From Clavaria fumosa (lineage: Eukaryota > Basidiomycota > Agaricomycetes > Agaricales > Clavariaceae): a DNA stretch of 64,000 nt. This document shows positions 31,991-44,473 of the stretch, piece by piece. Numbering within the stretch: the stretch's first letter is position 1; the number at the start of each line of letters is the position of its first letter. Below the pieces are notes generated by a model that saw only the letters and a list, made by a program, of their open reading frames with translations, made no database searches and was not told the origin of the DNA. The translations under genes were made by a program, and so were the position numbers. Where the stretch lies: the NCBI GenBank assembly GCA_951802425.1, contig OX637805.1, positions 248,001 to 312,000 on the forward strand, written 5' to 3'.

Positions 31991-32550
31991 TGTCAGTCCG
32001 AGTCCCTCACAGAAGCGAGAAGGGGAAAGAAGCTCGATTTCAACGTGAGGGCCTATACTCATTACAAAGGCATTATATATACTGGGGGAAGGGGGCTGTG
32101 CAGGAGATGAGTCATAAGTAAAAGAAATGAGGCTACGTGCTCTGAGTCGCGCGGGATAGGGGAGGCAATATAGGGGAAAGAGGATACCAAATGAGGAAGG
32201 TAGCGGCGAGGTACGGGTGTGGGGAGGACGACAGAAGGAATGCTTGGCGTGGTCTTGGCTGCCCGAGGGGAGACCTCAATTAGGCCCGTTTAGGTTAGAT
32301 TGATTGATGGGGGACGTCAGAGGCATTTTTGCTGATCCGCCTCCATCACAAATTGCAAAGCGTGGGAAATCGCAAGGAACGTGGGTGTGGGCACGTGATG
32401 GATGCTGGTTGCAGGCTTGTAGGCGCCTGGGGAGCCGCAAGTGTGGAATTAAGGTCGCAGGTGGTCACGTGACTCCATACTCGGTCCTCATAGCTAGTTC
32501 CTAGCGCGTTGTGGATTCAGTGACAGCGGCTTACATAATGGATCCTGACA
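31991..32550 (-). repeat. 5' LTR of element B
   Basis: 560 bp. It is the copy expected to have driven transcription toward lower coordinates. Confidence 0.92.
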
Positions 32551-32839
32551 CTGGGTCTCACACAACTTAAGTGTAAGGTCATGATGACAATACTAAGATA
32601 AGGGGAAAAGAGTACAAAAATGGAAACAATGAAGTACTTATAGCGAGAGCCCCGGCACTTGCCGGTGTTCCCACGCTCAGACCCTCAGATCACGTGATGT
32701 GCCCAGGCCCCAGGTCATGTGATCTTACATGATTACATAATCTGACCCAGCCACAGGTCATGTGACCTTCCAACAACCCTCCCCAATTTCTCCATAACTC
32801 CTCTTTGGGATGGCTTATGTAAGCGATCCTAACAGCTGG

Positions 32840-33235
32840 CCACAGAAAATAACTGCTACTCCCTTCATCTGTGGGGTCAATGGGAGGTACAGAGGCTTGG
32901 TGACTCAGGAACCAACAACCCTACAGGAGCCCAGAAAGACACAGCTACAGAAATTTGAGAGGGTACAGAAATTTGAGAGGGCTGAAGGAAAAGGCTTCAC
33001 AATGGTGTTGATGCCAGTGGATGGGGTAAGCACCTGGCAAGCTTGTTTTTTTAGATGTTGATCTCTGACTCATTCTGGCCATGCTGTGGTGTGATATTGA
33101 ACTCCAATATTGTTGATAAACTGTGCCTTACGTGTTCTCTGCCTGCCTGACATAGTATGGCTCCAGAATGATAGATGGCGTAACCCTCACGTGGATCAGC
33201 GCGACCGCGGTGTGCACTCCAAAGTTGCTACTGGG
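32840..33235 (+). promoter_or_regulatory. upstream region of the Uso1-type gene
   Basis: About 400 bp between the solo LTR and the start codon. It has a doubled ACAGAAATTTGAGAGGG near 32945-32980. No clear TATA box. An 83-codon frame here looks like chance. Confidence 0.35.
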
Positions 33236-36200
33236 ATGGAATTCCTCTCTCACAGTTTTACGGCCCTCCGTGGACCAACAGGCGTCTCACAAACACCGAC
33301 AGAGATCATCGTCAAGCTCACCGACAGACTCTCTCCGGCTACTTTATTGGTTGATCGACGCGCCGCTGTTTTATCACTCAAAGGTCTTTGTCGCGATTGC
33401 AAACAAGAAGTCGGCCAGATCGCACTATCCAGCCTGCTCAAGGTGTTGGAAAGCGATGCAGAGGTAGACGTCGATATAGGAAAGGCCGTATTAGAAACCT
33501 TAAACATTCTTTGCGACGCTGAACCCCTGGAAAACTCACCCGAATCGCAGGGACTCGGACGAAAGCATACGGAACAGGTTTTGGCCGATGAGAGGACCAT
33601 CCATACACTGTTTTCTTTGCTCAGCAATTCCAACTTTTACGTTCGATACACTACGCTCCAGTTTCTATCGACTTTGCTGCTTCACCAACGCCAAGTCTTA
33701 CAACGGTACTTTCTGGCAACGCAAGGTGGTGCTGCTTCCATTGTTAGAGTGCTAGATGATAAGCATGATATCATCCGAAACGGTATGTTCCCGCGCTTCC
33801 CTGTTTGTGACTTTTAGTTTCATCAAGTCAATTCAGAGGCGATTGGCGTGATTCAGTCACTTGTGCATCAGTCCGCCGAAGTTCAGAAGATATTAGCATT
33901 TGAAGGCGCCTTTGAGAAGCTTTTTGACATTATCATGCGCGAGGGAGGTGTTGAAGGAGGTGTCGTCGTCCAAAGCGCCTTGGTATGCGTGGACAATCTG
34001 CTCCGATTCAATACATCTAATCAGGTGCGTTGAAGCTTCTCACCGAACCCGACAGTACTTGAACTCAGCGCATTCCTTGAAAGAGTTACTTTCGAGGAAC
34101 TTCGCTTCCTTCAATGTTGTGCCAGCTGCTACTTTTTCCCCCCGACTTGCAGGTGGACGGTCAAGTACCGCAAAATTTCTCCCTACAGTACTGGGACGAT
34201 CAAAAGCAAGCGAATGCCACCCTGGTAGTTGGAATCATGGGCATCCTCATTAAATGGAAAGGAAGCGGAGTGCGTCTTCAATGAACGTTGTAATTTTAGC
34301 AATTCTGATCCCGCAGTGATAAGCAGGTTATTGAATCGGCGATGGCTCGGTTATTCCTTGAAATGGGCCTGGCCTCCAATGCGCCCACTTCGTTGAAGGC
34401 TCTGGTATTTGAATCCCGGCCACTGCTAGCCTGTATTTGGTATGAAGTTTGGATGCACAGGCCCTCCGACTTCTTCCGACGAAGCTCAACATTCGCATCT
34501 CTGAACTCTCCGTTACTGCATATATGCCCGTTCCGGAGACTTCTGGAGAGGAATGGGATAAAATGGATCCGACAACGGCGTTAGATGCACTTGTGCAGCT
34601 CGCCTTGTACGGTGAATACAGCGGCGTCGAGGGTGATCAGCGTTCCAGACGTTCTTTGGAATTGAGAGCGGCCGCGATCAGCGTTTTTGAGGTGCCTATT
34701 TGACTCCACCCCACATTCTCATCCCGATTAAAAGTCTGGTGAGCCAGAATCTAGCTCGTCAGGAAGAAATTAAGCGAGAGGTCTTGCAACCGATGTTACC
34801 ACGAGATGCGTCCCGTAATTGTTTCGTCTTCTCCGTACTTTATGACACGATATTCAATCCTGTTAAGGTTCACCGCAGTTACCGCAGCTCCTACAAGCAC
34901 TTCTGTCACCTCAAAACTCTCCGTTAGATTCGGGCGTCGTCACATCGTCTCAACTTTCTGCGATGCTCTTTTCCCATATTCTGCGTTCATCTGCGAAAGC
35001 CAAGTCGTTGGCTCTTTCAATTTCGCTTCCTTCATCGTCTCTGGGGAATTTCGCACACCAGGGCCAGGTTTTCGTCCCGGCTGATGGAGCTCTGCCGCGC
35101 CCACTTGAACCGGAAGCTGAGGAACCAGAGCCACCGCAAGGCCTACTCCCAATTTTGACCGAGAATTTGTCTCTGGCCCTTCTTCGCCGTTCGCGAGCGG
35201 ATCACTCCGATCGAGAGTTGAGAGAATGGGATAGGCTGGTCGTCTCTCATCTCTGTTTGCTTTTGCAGTGGCTTTGGGAAGACCCCGAGAGTGTCAGATG
35301 TTTCCTAGATACAGGTGGACTCGGAGTGGTACGTGTCCATAGTATGCCACCCACACTAATTCACCTACGACTATCTTGCATCAAAGCTAGTGGATACGAT
35401 CAATCAAAGCTCAGAGGTAGACGGGCTAGTGCCTGGCTTGTGCTCCTTCCTTTTGGGTGTTTGTTACGAATTCAATCGCCAACCAGGGGAAATCAATAGG
35501 TTTCTTGTTCTCGCTTACTGATTAACTGATTAACTGATTTTCTGACTTCTCGCTTGTGACCATAAGGCTGGCGATACATCCCGTATTAAACCTTCTTGGA
35601 GTGGACACACTTTGTGGACGGTTGGCACGTGTCCGGGAGGATGAACGCTTCAGCCAAGTTTCTCCTGACTCCATGGTGCTGAGCCTTCCGACGTTGGGCC
35701 ATACACGCCCCGTTTTGACATCCTATGGGCTGGGCGAGGGAGAAGTGTGGTTTGATTGGGCCTTTGTCGACTTTTGGAAATCCAATTCCTGTAAGTGAGA
35801 ATATTTGCGCCCGTGGTGGGAATATGCCCGCTCCCTCGCCGAAGACTAGGCCTATCATGATCGTTTTGGTAGATACAATTCAGAAGGCTTTAGCAGCAGA
35901 TCCCGATGCACCATTGACTGGTGAGCGCACCATGAGCTTCTACTTCCTTTATTCATTTTGACCCTCACCATTTTCCGACGGTGAAGGCCAGTTCGCTGAA
36001 GCGGCAATACTGGTAGCATCTCTCCGAGACGTAATACACACTCAGGCCCAGACTATTTCGGCTCTGCAGCAACAGCTATCACAGCCATTAATCGACAGTG
36101 ACGAGGTGAGAATATGAGACTGCTTTTCACTGCTGATCCTAAGTCTGGCGACGCTAGATACGTGCGCTGCGGGGGCAAGTAGCCTCACTCACTGCACAAC

Positions 36201-36379
36201 TTCAGACTTGTGAGGACCGATGTAAGGAGGTGGAGAAAGAGCAAGAGGATCTGTTGGTCTTGCTAGATGAAGTTTCTAGCAAACGTAAGAAGGACAAGCA
36301 GAGACTTCGAGAAGCAGCTTTGGAGATTTCAGAGAACGAACGGGATAGCGACGACGCTCGAAATGATGAAATTGCGTAG
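33236..36379 (+). CDS. USO1: Uso1/p115-type vesicle-tethering protein, 12 exons
   Basis: Inferred exons: 33236-33782, 33837-34024, 34084-34269, 34324-34404, 34461-34691, 34748-34814, 34868-35328, 35387-35499, 35567-35790, 35873-35920, 35987-36105, 36158-36379. The frame is preserved throughout, giving about 828 residues. The N-terminal two thirds is the armadillo-like head of general vesicular transport factor p115/Uso1: QTPTEIIVKLTDRLSPATLL and DRRAAVLSLKGLCRDCKQEV near the start, later GVDTLCGRLARVREDERF and WFDWAFVDFWKSN. The last 130 residues form a coiled coil ending in an acidic tail. These proteins tether ER-derived vesicles to the Golgi. Many Uso1 proteins have a much longer coil, so this is a short-tailed form like p115. 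The first ATG in the conserved frame was taken as start. Exon-3/4 acceptor choice is the least certain. Confidence 0.9.
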
Positions 36380-36544
36380 ACCTAACATGAAATGGACCGT
36401 CTCCTTGGATATGAGGTCTGTGTCTGCGGATTTTCGACGGAAATTGTGCAATGCACGGATTCTAATGACTGATGTCCGGCTGGCCTTCCGTACATTATTG
36501 GTGGCCGAGTCGGTCGGGATTAGGCATCATTCCTTTGGTGAAAT

Positions 36545-37099
36545 TCAACCGTCTTTTACATCCTCAATTTCTTCCTGGACATCGTACAGCTTGACCCTTT
36601 CCAACAACCACTTCGCACCTTCGTCGAAGGCCGCCGACTCTGCTTCGCTGAGTGGAGTCCTCCCAGCTCCGTTCTTGATCTCGATGAGACGTATCCCTGG
36701 GCCTGCAGAGAAGTCCACGAGTTTCTGCATGATACCCAAGTGCGAGTTCAGGGCAGCCCAATGCAAAGGCGTGGACTGCGCGTGATTCTGCGCTCCCAAT
36801 AGCGACGGAGGAACGACGGTGAGTAGGTAGTCCAGGACGGCTAAATCAAAACAGTTGAATAAATGCAACCGATGTTGCTTTGCTGTTCAGCCTCTGTCCC
36901 CAGCAGATGGGTCGCACTCACCAACATGGCCGTTCGCGGATACCATGTGCAATATGGTGTTCCCGTTGTCGTCTCGCAGTAGCGACAGAACTTCGCCTCC
37001 ATACTTATTCACGAATGCCTGAACGTCTTCGAGATCACCAAAGCGGCTCGAAAGGAAGACATCCTCTTTGTCTTCCCGGGAGACATGATGAACGCTCAT
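36545..37099 (-). CDS. ankyrin-repeat protein, two exons
   Basis: Exons on the minus strand: 37099-36922 and 36840-36545, with an 81-nt intron (GTGAGT donor, TTTAG acceptor). The product is 157 residues. Repeat units are visible: EDVFLSSRFGDLEDVQAFV, then DDNGNTILHMVSANGHVAVL, then QSTPLHWAALNSHLGIMQKL, then NGAGRTPLSEAESAAFDEG, followed by an acidic C-terminus. It resembles small fungal cytosolic ankyrin proteins (the YCR051W/SPAC105.02c type); such proteins are generally protein-binding scaffolds. The stop is 165 bp from the Uso1-type stop (convergent) and the start is 80 bp from the importin start (divergent). Confidence 0.88.
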
Positions 37100-37179
37100 T
37101 TTCCAGGTTCCAAGCGCCGCGCTGTATGTACCGTATTTGCGCATATTGCGCCACGGCCTCTTCTCTGTCATCATCCGCG
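37100..37179. promoter_or_regulatory. 80-bp shared gap between divergent genes
   Basis: The ankyrin gene (minus) and the importin gene (plus) start 80 bp apart, so their promoters must overlap or reach into the opposite gene. No TATA box is visible. Confidence 0.55.
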
Positions 37180-40100
37180 ATGGCAATGGGATTTACGGTG
37201 CCGCCGGAGATCACCCAAGAGCTCACTCAAATCCTGTCCAATCTTGTGCTAGGAGACAATGAGATACGGCAGAAGTATGTCTGCTACTAGTTAGCGCGGG
37301 ATTATTCTGATTCGACGTTGTTCAGTGCGGAAGAGACAGTCAACGACAGATTGGAACATTCCCCAGAGCTCTATATTTTGGCTCTGGCTCATTTTGCCAT
37401 TTCAGCAGATACGGAAATGGTGAGTACTCCCGATTTTTTTAGTCGAGCGCCTTGATCTTTGAAATTTCAGATGCGTTCCTTCTCATTTGTCCTTTTACGG
37501 CGTCTACTGTTCCGACCTTTCTTGCACCATCAATCCATACCACATCGTTTAACATTGTACGATCGTCTTTCGGCAGAGTCCATCTCCGCGCTCGAACGTC
37601 AGCTCCTACACGCTCTCCCGAATGAGTCGTCCAAATCTGTCCGTACAAAATCCGTGGATACCATATGCGACCTCGCAAACCAATCCATGAGTCGTGGGAT
37701 GCCATGGCATGTCTTCCAGACTCAAGCATTTGCCATGAGCCGAAGTTCGAACCCAGAACTTAGGGACATTGGTTTCAGGATACTTGCAGGTTGTCCGAAC
37801 CTCGTTACGGACTTGCAGACCGATTCTGTTCTTGAAGTGCTCCAAAGAGGGCTGCAGGACACCTCCGTCGAGGTATGCAAAGCCTCCTTTTGTTCCGCTT
37901 TTTAGCATGATGTACACACTCAGCATCGCCAGGTGCGCCACGCAGCGCTGACAGCTTCCGTCTCCTACCTCAATGGTTCTGACACCTTCCAACACTCTCA
38001 GACACGTCTACTTCTATATCCAATGCTCGATGCTCTGTCACGCCTTTCTGCTCAACAACTTCCTGCCTTTTTTGACACTCTCATTCCACTTTGCACATCC
38101 CACCCTTCTCTGTTCAGTCCTCACTTATCCGCTCTGCTTTCTTTCCTTTCTGGACTAGTATTGCAGACTGTTGATCCAGGATTGACCCCGACCGTTGCGC
38201 GTCCCTTTCCAAACACACTGCCGGTTTTCTCCTTTCCTCCTCTTCTGTCGGTTGTATCATCAGTCTCGGCGGAGAAGGTCAAATCAGACGAAGCTCAGGA
38301 GAAGGAAACCTTGCGCCGAGTTGCGTTGGAGCTGATGGTCAGTCTCAGTGAAGCAGGGCCATCCATGGTGAAGAAACAGGACGGGTGGGTTAATGTCATT
38401 GTTCGAGGATGTCTGGAAGGTATGGGAGAGTTCCCAGACGACATAACTGCTCAACAGGCATGGCTAGATGCAGATGTATGTTCGACTTCAATCACGATTC
38501 TGGTTCTTTCATTACCTGAACTCATGTGTTAACCAGCCATCGGATGATGCTACTGACGATTTATACCCTCACATTTACGAACAATCTCTTGATCGGATTG
38601 CGTGTGCGCTCGGAGGCAAATCAGTATTACCTCCTGCATTTTCCTATATCCCCTCGATGCTCGCGAGCTATGACTGGCGGCTCAGGCACGCTGGACTAAT
38701 GGCAATTACCTCCATAGGAGAAGGCACTGCTAAGGCATTTATTTCCTCTTAATGTTGGAATTCTAGTTACACAAGTAACCTTCAATATAGGTCATGCGAA
38801 ATGAGCTAGGGAAGGTTGTTGAGTGCGTGTTACGGTGGTGGCTCTAAGGGGAATCGTCCTCACCCTATGTTAGTCTCCTTCTACCGCTCTTCGATGACTC
38901 GAACCCTCGAGTCCGATACGCAGCGTGTCAATGCGTGTTCGTCCATCTAGCTTTTTTTCTGCATTAGTATTGACTGTTGAACCAAGTGGCCAGTTATGCA
39001 CGGACTTTGAGGTGCGCGAATTCCTCCGTCTTTTGTTTGGCGTCACCGATGACGTTCCTTCAACGTTGGAATCAATAGGAGGTCATTCGAGAACAGTACC
39101 ATCCGCAACTTTTTAGCGCATTGATTGCAACTCTCGCAGCCCCTGAGCCACGGTCTGGATCACCTTAATCTGCTAATCGGATTGTTAAGTGTTGTTTCTC
39201 TTTGACAGTGTCCACTCGCATGCTGCAGCTGCCCTTGTTAATTTCTGTGAGGGTGTGGAACGTCTCACACTTCTTCCATATCTCGACGCCATTGTGGCCC
39301 GCCTCCTCGAGCTTCTTAATCCAGTTGGAGCGGGATATGGTGTTAAAAAAGCCAGATCCTATGTACAAGAGCAGGCCATTACTACTCTGGCGATGGTGGC
39401 AGATGCAAGTGAATCAAGCTTCGTTAGAGTAAAGTTGCGCATTGCTTGAAGTCTTTCTTGGTGCTCACCATTAGGATACAGCACTATTCAAAAGTGATGC
39501 CTCTGCTACTCAATATCATCTCTGAGTCAGCTGCAGCAGACTGCAGAAAATTAAGGGTCAAGGCTATGGAATGCGCGGGATTAATTGGTAAAAATCATGC
39601 TGTTATCGCCTCCCTCAAGAAGTCTGAGCTTTGTCTACTAAGCTATTGCTGTTGGTCGCGACGTATTTCGCAGTGATGCGAGCACATTGATTGAGCTGCT
39701 TATGCGGATTCAAAGTGAGATTTTGTTGCATGCCCTTGTCGTTGTTCCCACTAATTGTGGTGGTATCTACAGACTGCCCAATGGATCCTAGCGATGCTTT
39801 GCTTCCTCACTGTCTCATCTCGACTTGGGCTAAAGTCTGCCAGGCACTCGGGTCGGAGTTTGAGCAATTTCTCCCCATTGTAATGCCACCATTGTTTGCA
39901 GCTGCGGGTGCCAAGGCTGATGTCTCCGTGTACTGTAAGTTGCATGCTTAATCAACGTGGTACATCTTCAACGAAATGGATAGATGATGATGAGAAACTG
40001 GAAGACCGCGAAGGCTGGGAAACAATCTCGTTGGATGGTCAAATAGTTGGTGTTCGCACCTCTGCCATTGAGGAAAAGTGTCAAGCTTTCGAAACTCTTC

Positions 40101-40733
40101 TGGTCTACTCCACAACCTTGGGACCTCGTTTCGCTCCCTACCTTGCTCAAAGTTTGGAGATGACTCTGTCATCACTTCGCTTTTACTTTCACGATGGCGT
40201 TAGAGAGGCATGTGCGACGTGAGTGATCAATTTTGGCGCCTCTCGCGCCTTCGTTGAAAATTTGTCTTGTCAGGCTTGTGCCCGCACTCTTGGCATGTGG
40301 AAAGAGTAGCGGCACCCTCACTGAACAGATGGTTTCTGCCACTTTCATGCAGCTAATCAATTGCATCGAGACGGAGACAGACACTTCTTTCCTTTCCTCT
40401 CTCTTTCGGTGTTTCACCAATATTCTTCGCCTTGAAGTTGGGCCTTTGGCACCTTCACTTGAATTTGAGGACGGGATAATTGAAGCAACTAAACGACAAA
40501 TACAACGTTTGGGCGAGCAACGGAAGCGTCGCGTTCAACGACCTCTGGCTGACCTCGAAGATGAGAGGGAAGAGTTAGAATTGTTGGAAGAGATGGAAGA
40601 GTATGCTCTGCATGATATGTCTCAGATGCTGCAGCATCTAAACAGATCACATTTTTTGCTAATTGCGATCTCTAGTATCAGAGACTTGGGTTTGGATCGT
40701 TGGGGCAGCGAGGATGAAAGTGAGAGTGAGTAG
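37180..40733 (+). CDS. importin-beta family nuclear import receptor (Kap121/importin-5 type), about 15 exons
   Basis: Inferred exons: 37180-37274, 37326-37419, 37471-37872, 37933-38475, 38537-38734, 38791-38822, 38874-38936, 38987-39011, 39079-39152, 39209-39428, 39482-39587, 39643-39714, 39773-39934, 39984-40218, 40274-40733. The frame is kept, giving about 926 residues. HEAT-repeat motifs match Kap121/Pse1/IPO5: ELTQILSNLVLGDNEIRQ at the N-terminus, LRRLLFRP, DLANQSM, CPNLVTDLQTDSVL, NPRVRYAACQCVGQLCTDFE, EECAGLI-like AMECAGLI, and EGWETISLDGQIVGVRTSAI. It carries cargo such as ribosomal proteins through the nuclear pore. Two exons are tiny (32 and 25 nt), and the intron after 38734 appears to use a GC donor. 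The product is about 150 residues shorter than the usual 1,080-1,090. Start chosen at the first of two close ATGs. Confidence 0.9.
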
Positions 40734-41623
40734 GATGTGGTAATATATAATAGGCAGATTACCAAATGTGACAGTTTAAGATCAATACCTTCCTGCGATG
40801 TGCTAGGATATGCAAACTCGTGTGGTGTTATTGTTTATAGCATTGTTGCAGCAATCTAGATCACATGAATTTGAATCATCTTCAGAATAAAGCACCATGA
40901 TGACATGTGTTTTATGGCCTGCCTATATGATGCCATGACACAATTTCAAACAGCACTTGACCAAGCCCTGTTCTGTTACTTAACATGCATTGTTCAACTG
41001 CATGAAGGTAAGCATTGCATCACTATCTCCCCCTATCTTCCCTTATTGTCACCCTCTCTTCTGTCCCCTTATTAGTGTATTGCAAACAGTCTGAAATCAC
41101 TGTTTCAAGCATATCTCACTCAATTCTTGTCCATTTTGGATGTTCTAGGGCTTATTTTGACAGGTAAACCCACCAGATATGGGTAGGGTAACACCCCAGG
41201 GGGTCAGTGTTGAATACCCATGGGTTACCCATGCTATTCACTAACCCTTATCATTTATCATGTACCATGCCTTTCCTCTTACAGACAGCCTTGTTTCTTC
41301 TTGTGTATAGCATTCTTTCTACCTCCATTCACATTGCCCCATTACCTCATGCTACAGCCATTCCTAGACCTCCACATATATAAACCTCACCATTACCATG
41401 TACCCATTCCCCATGTTGGAATAGAACTCCCAGCTTCTGCATCAGGAAAAACCTCCTTTCCTAAATTTTGGTAATTATTTCCAAAAAAGAATAATTCTAA
41501 TAATTTGAGACAATTCTTCCTCATTTGTTCTAATTTATCTAACACAATCACATAATAAATTAACTTTGGGTTATCAAAACTATGACTTAATTATCTTGTG
41601 CAAACTGTTGCAATCACTTAGTT
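40734..41623. other. intergenic, no gene seen
   Basis: AT-rich, with short frames only. A GGGTAACACCCC ... GGGTTACCCATG near-palindrome lies at about 41188-41232. Otherwise I see nothing. Confidence 0.5.
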
Positions 41624-41628
41624 GAGGG

Positions 41629-42253
41629 TGTCACGGCGACATCATGTGACCTCTCAAAGGTCGCAGTCACATGACCGGTAAGTCACAAGATCCCATGTGA
41701 CTATGCCCAACAGCATGGCCCAAATGTGTGATGGCACATCAAGCAGGATGCCATCACCCTGTCAATGGTTTGACACCTGACATTGCCCATCAAGCGACTA
41801 TCCCTAACACAACCTTGTTCTCTCCCGCACTCTACCCGTACTGTTATCCTGTTCCCTTTACATCTTTATCTCCCTCCCATGACGGCTTCTCATCCCCTTG
41901 GCACCCTTGTCCTTCCCTTACCATTGTCCCATCTCCCCACCAACTGATGCTTCCCTTCTTGGTATTGCGACAACCCTATGATCATTACTCAGATACCTTC
42001 ATTTCCTCCCTACTGTCATTCTCATTGGACATTGTCCTGCCATTACCTTGTATTTACACTGTCCCCATGGAATTGGACTTGGTATATATATATGAGTAGA
42101 TATGAGACATGTATTTCCTTAGACTTTGATATTCTCAGACATTGCCTCTTTCTACTTTGCAGTTGAGCCCCCACATTCACTATCCACATGACCTTCGTGA
42201 CCTTGTCATGATCTCACTGTGACCTTTGAGCTCCCAACTTAGTGTCTGCGACA
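41629..42253 (+). repeat. 5' LTR of element E
   Basis: 625 bp, paralleled along its length by 60859-61485. A TATATATATGAG segment (about 42083-42095) probably marks the promoter. Confidence 0.88.
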
Positions 42254-43087
42254 CTTCGACATTGACGACCGACTCCATCCAACCTTGCCTGGCCCTCCTA
42301 ACACACTTGGAAGCCGTGACCCTCGCCATTCACCATGCTGGATTCCCAGACCCTCAGAAGAAAGAACTTGCCAGAACTGTTGGGTCTCACTGACTGACAG
42401 AAACAACATCGCTTTTTCGCCCTCCAATACATTGATCGCCATACACTGGTACCAGTAACATGTTGCAACACTCCGAACAGACGTCCCCGAGGAGTACAGT
42501 CTACCATTCCATAGAATGACAGTTCATCAAGACAGGGCCTTGGTCCTCAAGAGAAATCCATGAACAGAAGCTCTACCCAGAATATCTTCCCACTGAATTT
42601 CCCACACTACTCACCACCGCCCTCAACTGAGAAATCTTCTGTCAGGCCACCGAAGGCCTGACTATTGAGGACATCAAAAACATCAAGTCCCCACTGAGAA
42701 TGCCCTCGCCCACTCCTCCCGCATGAATCCCTACCCACATTGACACCTCGGTTCAGACCAATGCCCCCAAGCCCAAACCCACCCCTGACCATTTCCTACG
42801 AGCATGCACAGCCAATGCTTGGCTCCTCATTGACACCAGCCATCACCCACCCCAACTCGCCACCTGGGCACCCATCAACCTCTGAGCCTACCCTAGTGCC
42901 TGGCCTTGGCCTGCTTCAGATATCAGAAGAAGTCTTCAGGATGCCCTTGGTCAGCTGAGCACCCTCGCCATCCTCAACAATCCTCGCCCTCCCCATTTCT
43001 CTCAATCCCCCATCACCTTGGACTCCCTCTCCCCCTCCTCAGTCTCCTCCATCTCCTTCACCTCCAATTCCACAGAACTCCTGGACA
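42254..43087 (+). other. decayed leader and 5' gag region of element E
   Basis: Broken frames with Pro/Ser-rich content (about 42740-42958), typical of a gag N-terminus or pre-gag ORF. No intact protein. Confidence 0.45.
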
Positions 43088-43558
43088 TTGATGATGAAGT
43101 ATTCGGATATGATGTCTAGCGGACTCTCTCTTGCCCCCTTCAATGGGGATAAATGCACATACCAGACTTTTGCCTGGCAGCTCAACATTTTCTGCCTCAC
43201 AGAGGGAGAAAAATTCAACACAGACCCAGAACAAGTCCTGTTCACCTTGAACCAAATGCGTGGAGGTTATGCCGAGGAATGGGCGAACTCTGTGGTAGAG
43301 AAAATAGTTGCAAACCCTGCCTCCTGCCCTACCTGGGTAATCTTCAAAGGGAGAATGGACCTTGAATTTGCGGATTCAGTAGAGAAGGAGAACACTTACC
43401 TAGAGCTTGTAAAACTCAAGCAGGGTAAGATGGCAGTTAATGAGTTCTTGACTAGGTTCGACCCACTGGTCACAAAGGCCGAACTCTCTGAGGAGACTCA
43501 TGGAGATCTTCTCATCACCCTCCTTGAGCCTGCTCTCAACTTTGCCATCACCAATTGA
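43088..43558 (+). pseudogene. gag: gag capsid fragment of element E
   Basis: A 156-residue frame with retrotransposon capsid signatures: LAPFNGDKCTYQTFAWQLNI, AEEWANSVVEKI and VKLKQGKMAVNEFLTRFD. It ends at a TGA that reads on as IYSGASLP with another TGA; both stand where Arg (CGA) is likely. A coiled segment follows to about 43700. Confidence 0.8.
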
Positions 43559-43879
43559 ATTTACTCTGGTGCCTCGCTCCCTTGAGCCAATGACACTTCA
43601 ACTGCAACCATCGACAAGCTTGAGGCCCTGGTGGCCCAGCTCTGTGACACCATCGAGGTAAAGGACAAGGAGCTCAGGGCACTGAAAGAGGCAAAGGTGG
43701 ATTTTCCCGCAGGTGAGGAGTGAAGGAAGCAGCCTCCCCACCTAAGTCCCCCCCCTGTACTAGTGCCACATCAATACTATCTTCTGATTCCTGTCCCGAA
43801 CTGCTTCTAAGGACAACAAAGATAATAGGCTGCCAGGAAACGGCTCAACTCAAATTCAAAGTATGAATCACCCCCCCGA

Positions 43880-44182
43880 CCTTCCCCAGTAGAGCCGCAC
43901 TCAGAAAAGTACTCATTGATAGTGGGAGTACTACCTTGGTCATGGATCACAATTTTGCTAAGTGAAACTGATTCCCTATGGAACGGCTCCCAGCCCCGAT
44001 GATCACGAGGAATGTGGATGGCATGACCAACTCACGGGGACCCATCATGCACTTCACCAAGGTCGCAATCGAGTTTGGCCTTGGTCATCATGAGGTTATT
44101 GAATGCTACCTCAGTGACTATCCTGACTTTGACCTTGTGATGATTGGCTCTGGAAACATAATCCCATTATCAACTAGCGAAC
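43880..44182 (+). pseudogene. protease fragment of element E
   Basis: Reads KVLIDSGSTTLVMDHNFAK (the DSG active site) and later VIECYLSDYPDFDLVMIGS. TGA stops intervene. It is cut at 44182 by the insertion of element C. Confidence 0.75.
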
Positions 44183-44473
44183 TATCAGACTGGGTCTCAC
44201 ACAACTTAAGGGTAAGGTCATGACAACAATACTAAGATAAGGGGGAAAGAGTACAAAAAAGGAAAAGTGGAAGTACTCATAGCAAATGCTTTGGCACTTG
44301 CTGGCGTTCCCACGCTTGGACCCTCGGATCACATGATGCGCCCAGGCCCCAGGTCATGTGATCTTACATGATTACATAATCCAACCCAGCCACAGGTCAT
44401 GTGACCTTCCAACAACCCTCCCCAGTTTCTCTATAACACCTCTTTGGGATGGCTTATGTAAGCGATCTTAACA
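44183..44473 (-). repeat. 3' LTR of element C
   Basis: 291 bp, TATCAGACTGGG to GATCTTAACA in plus orientation. It matches the solo LTR at 25960-32834. Confidence 0.9.

Larger units (their letters stand above)
25972..32550 (-). mobile_element. Ty3/Gypsy chromovirus, element B, decayed by point mutation
   Basis: LTRs of 560 bp at 25972-26531 and 31991-32550 begin TGTCAGTCCGAG and end GGATCCTGACA. A 5-bp target duplication CTGGG flanks the element (25967-25971, 32551-32555). The LTRs differ at roughly 15 sites (about 97% identity); all differences I see are C/T or G/A. Pol is in one frame throughout but has six in-frame stops; gag is open. Confidence 0.93.
25960..32834 (-). mobile_element. solo LTR of family C, split by element B
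   Basis: The LTR parts are 25960-25971 (TATCAGACTGGG) and 32551-32834 (ending GATCCTAACA), about 291 bp of LTR sequence after allowing for the 5-bp target duplication. The flanks carry a 5-bp duplication GCTGG (25955-25959 and 32835-32839). It is the same family as the LTRs of element C (44183-57966). Element B inserted after its 12th base. It now lies about 400 bp upstream of the Uso1-type start codon. Confidence 0.9.

Noticed and set aside
33236..36379. Uso1-type gene as a pseudogene because of the many short frames
   Set aside because: All frame changes are resolved by introns with normal GT and AG ends and the conserved protein is continuous.
37439..37995. Minus-strand frames of 96 and 129 codons inside the importin gene
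   Set aside because: They overlap well-supported plus-strand exons and resemble nothing.
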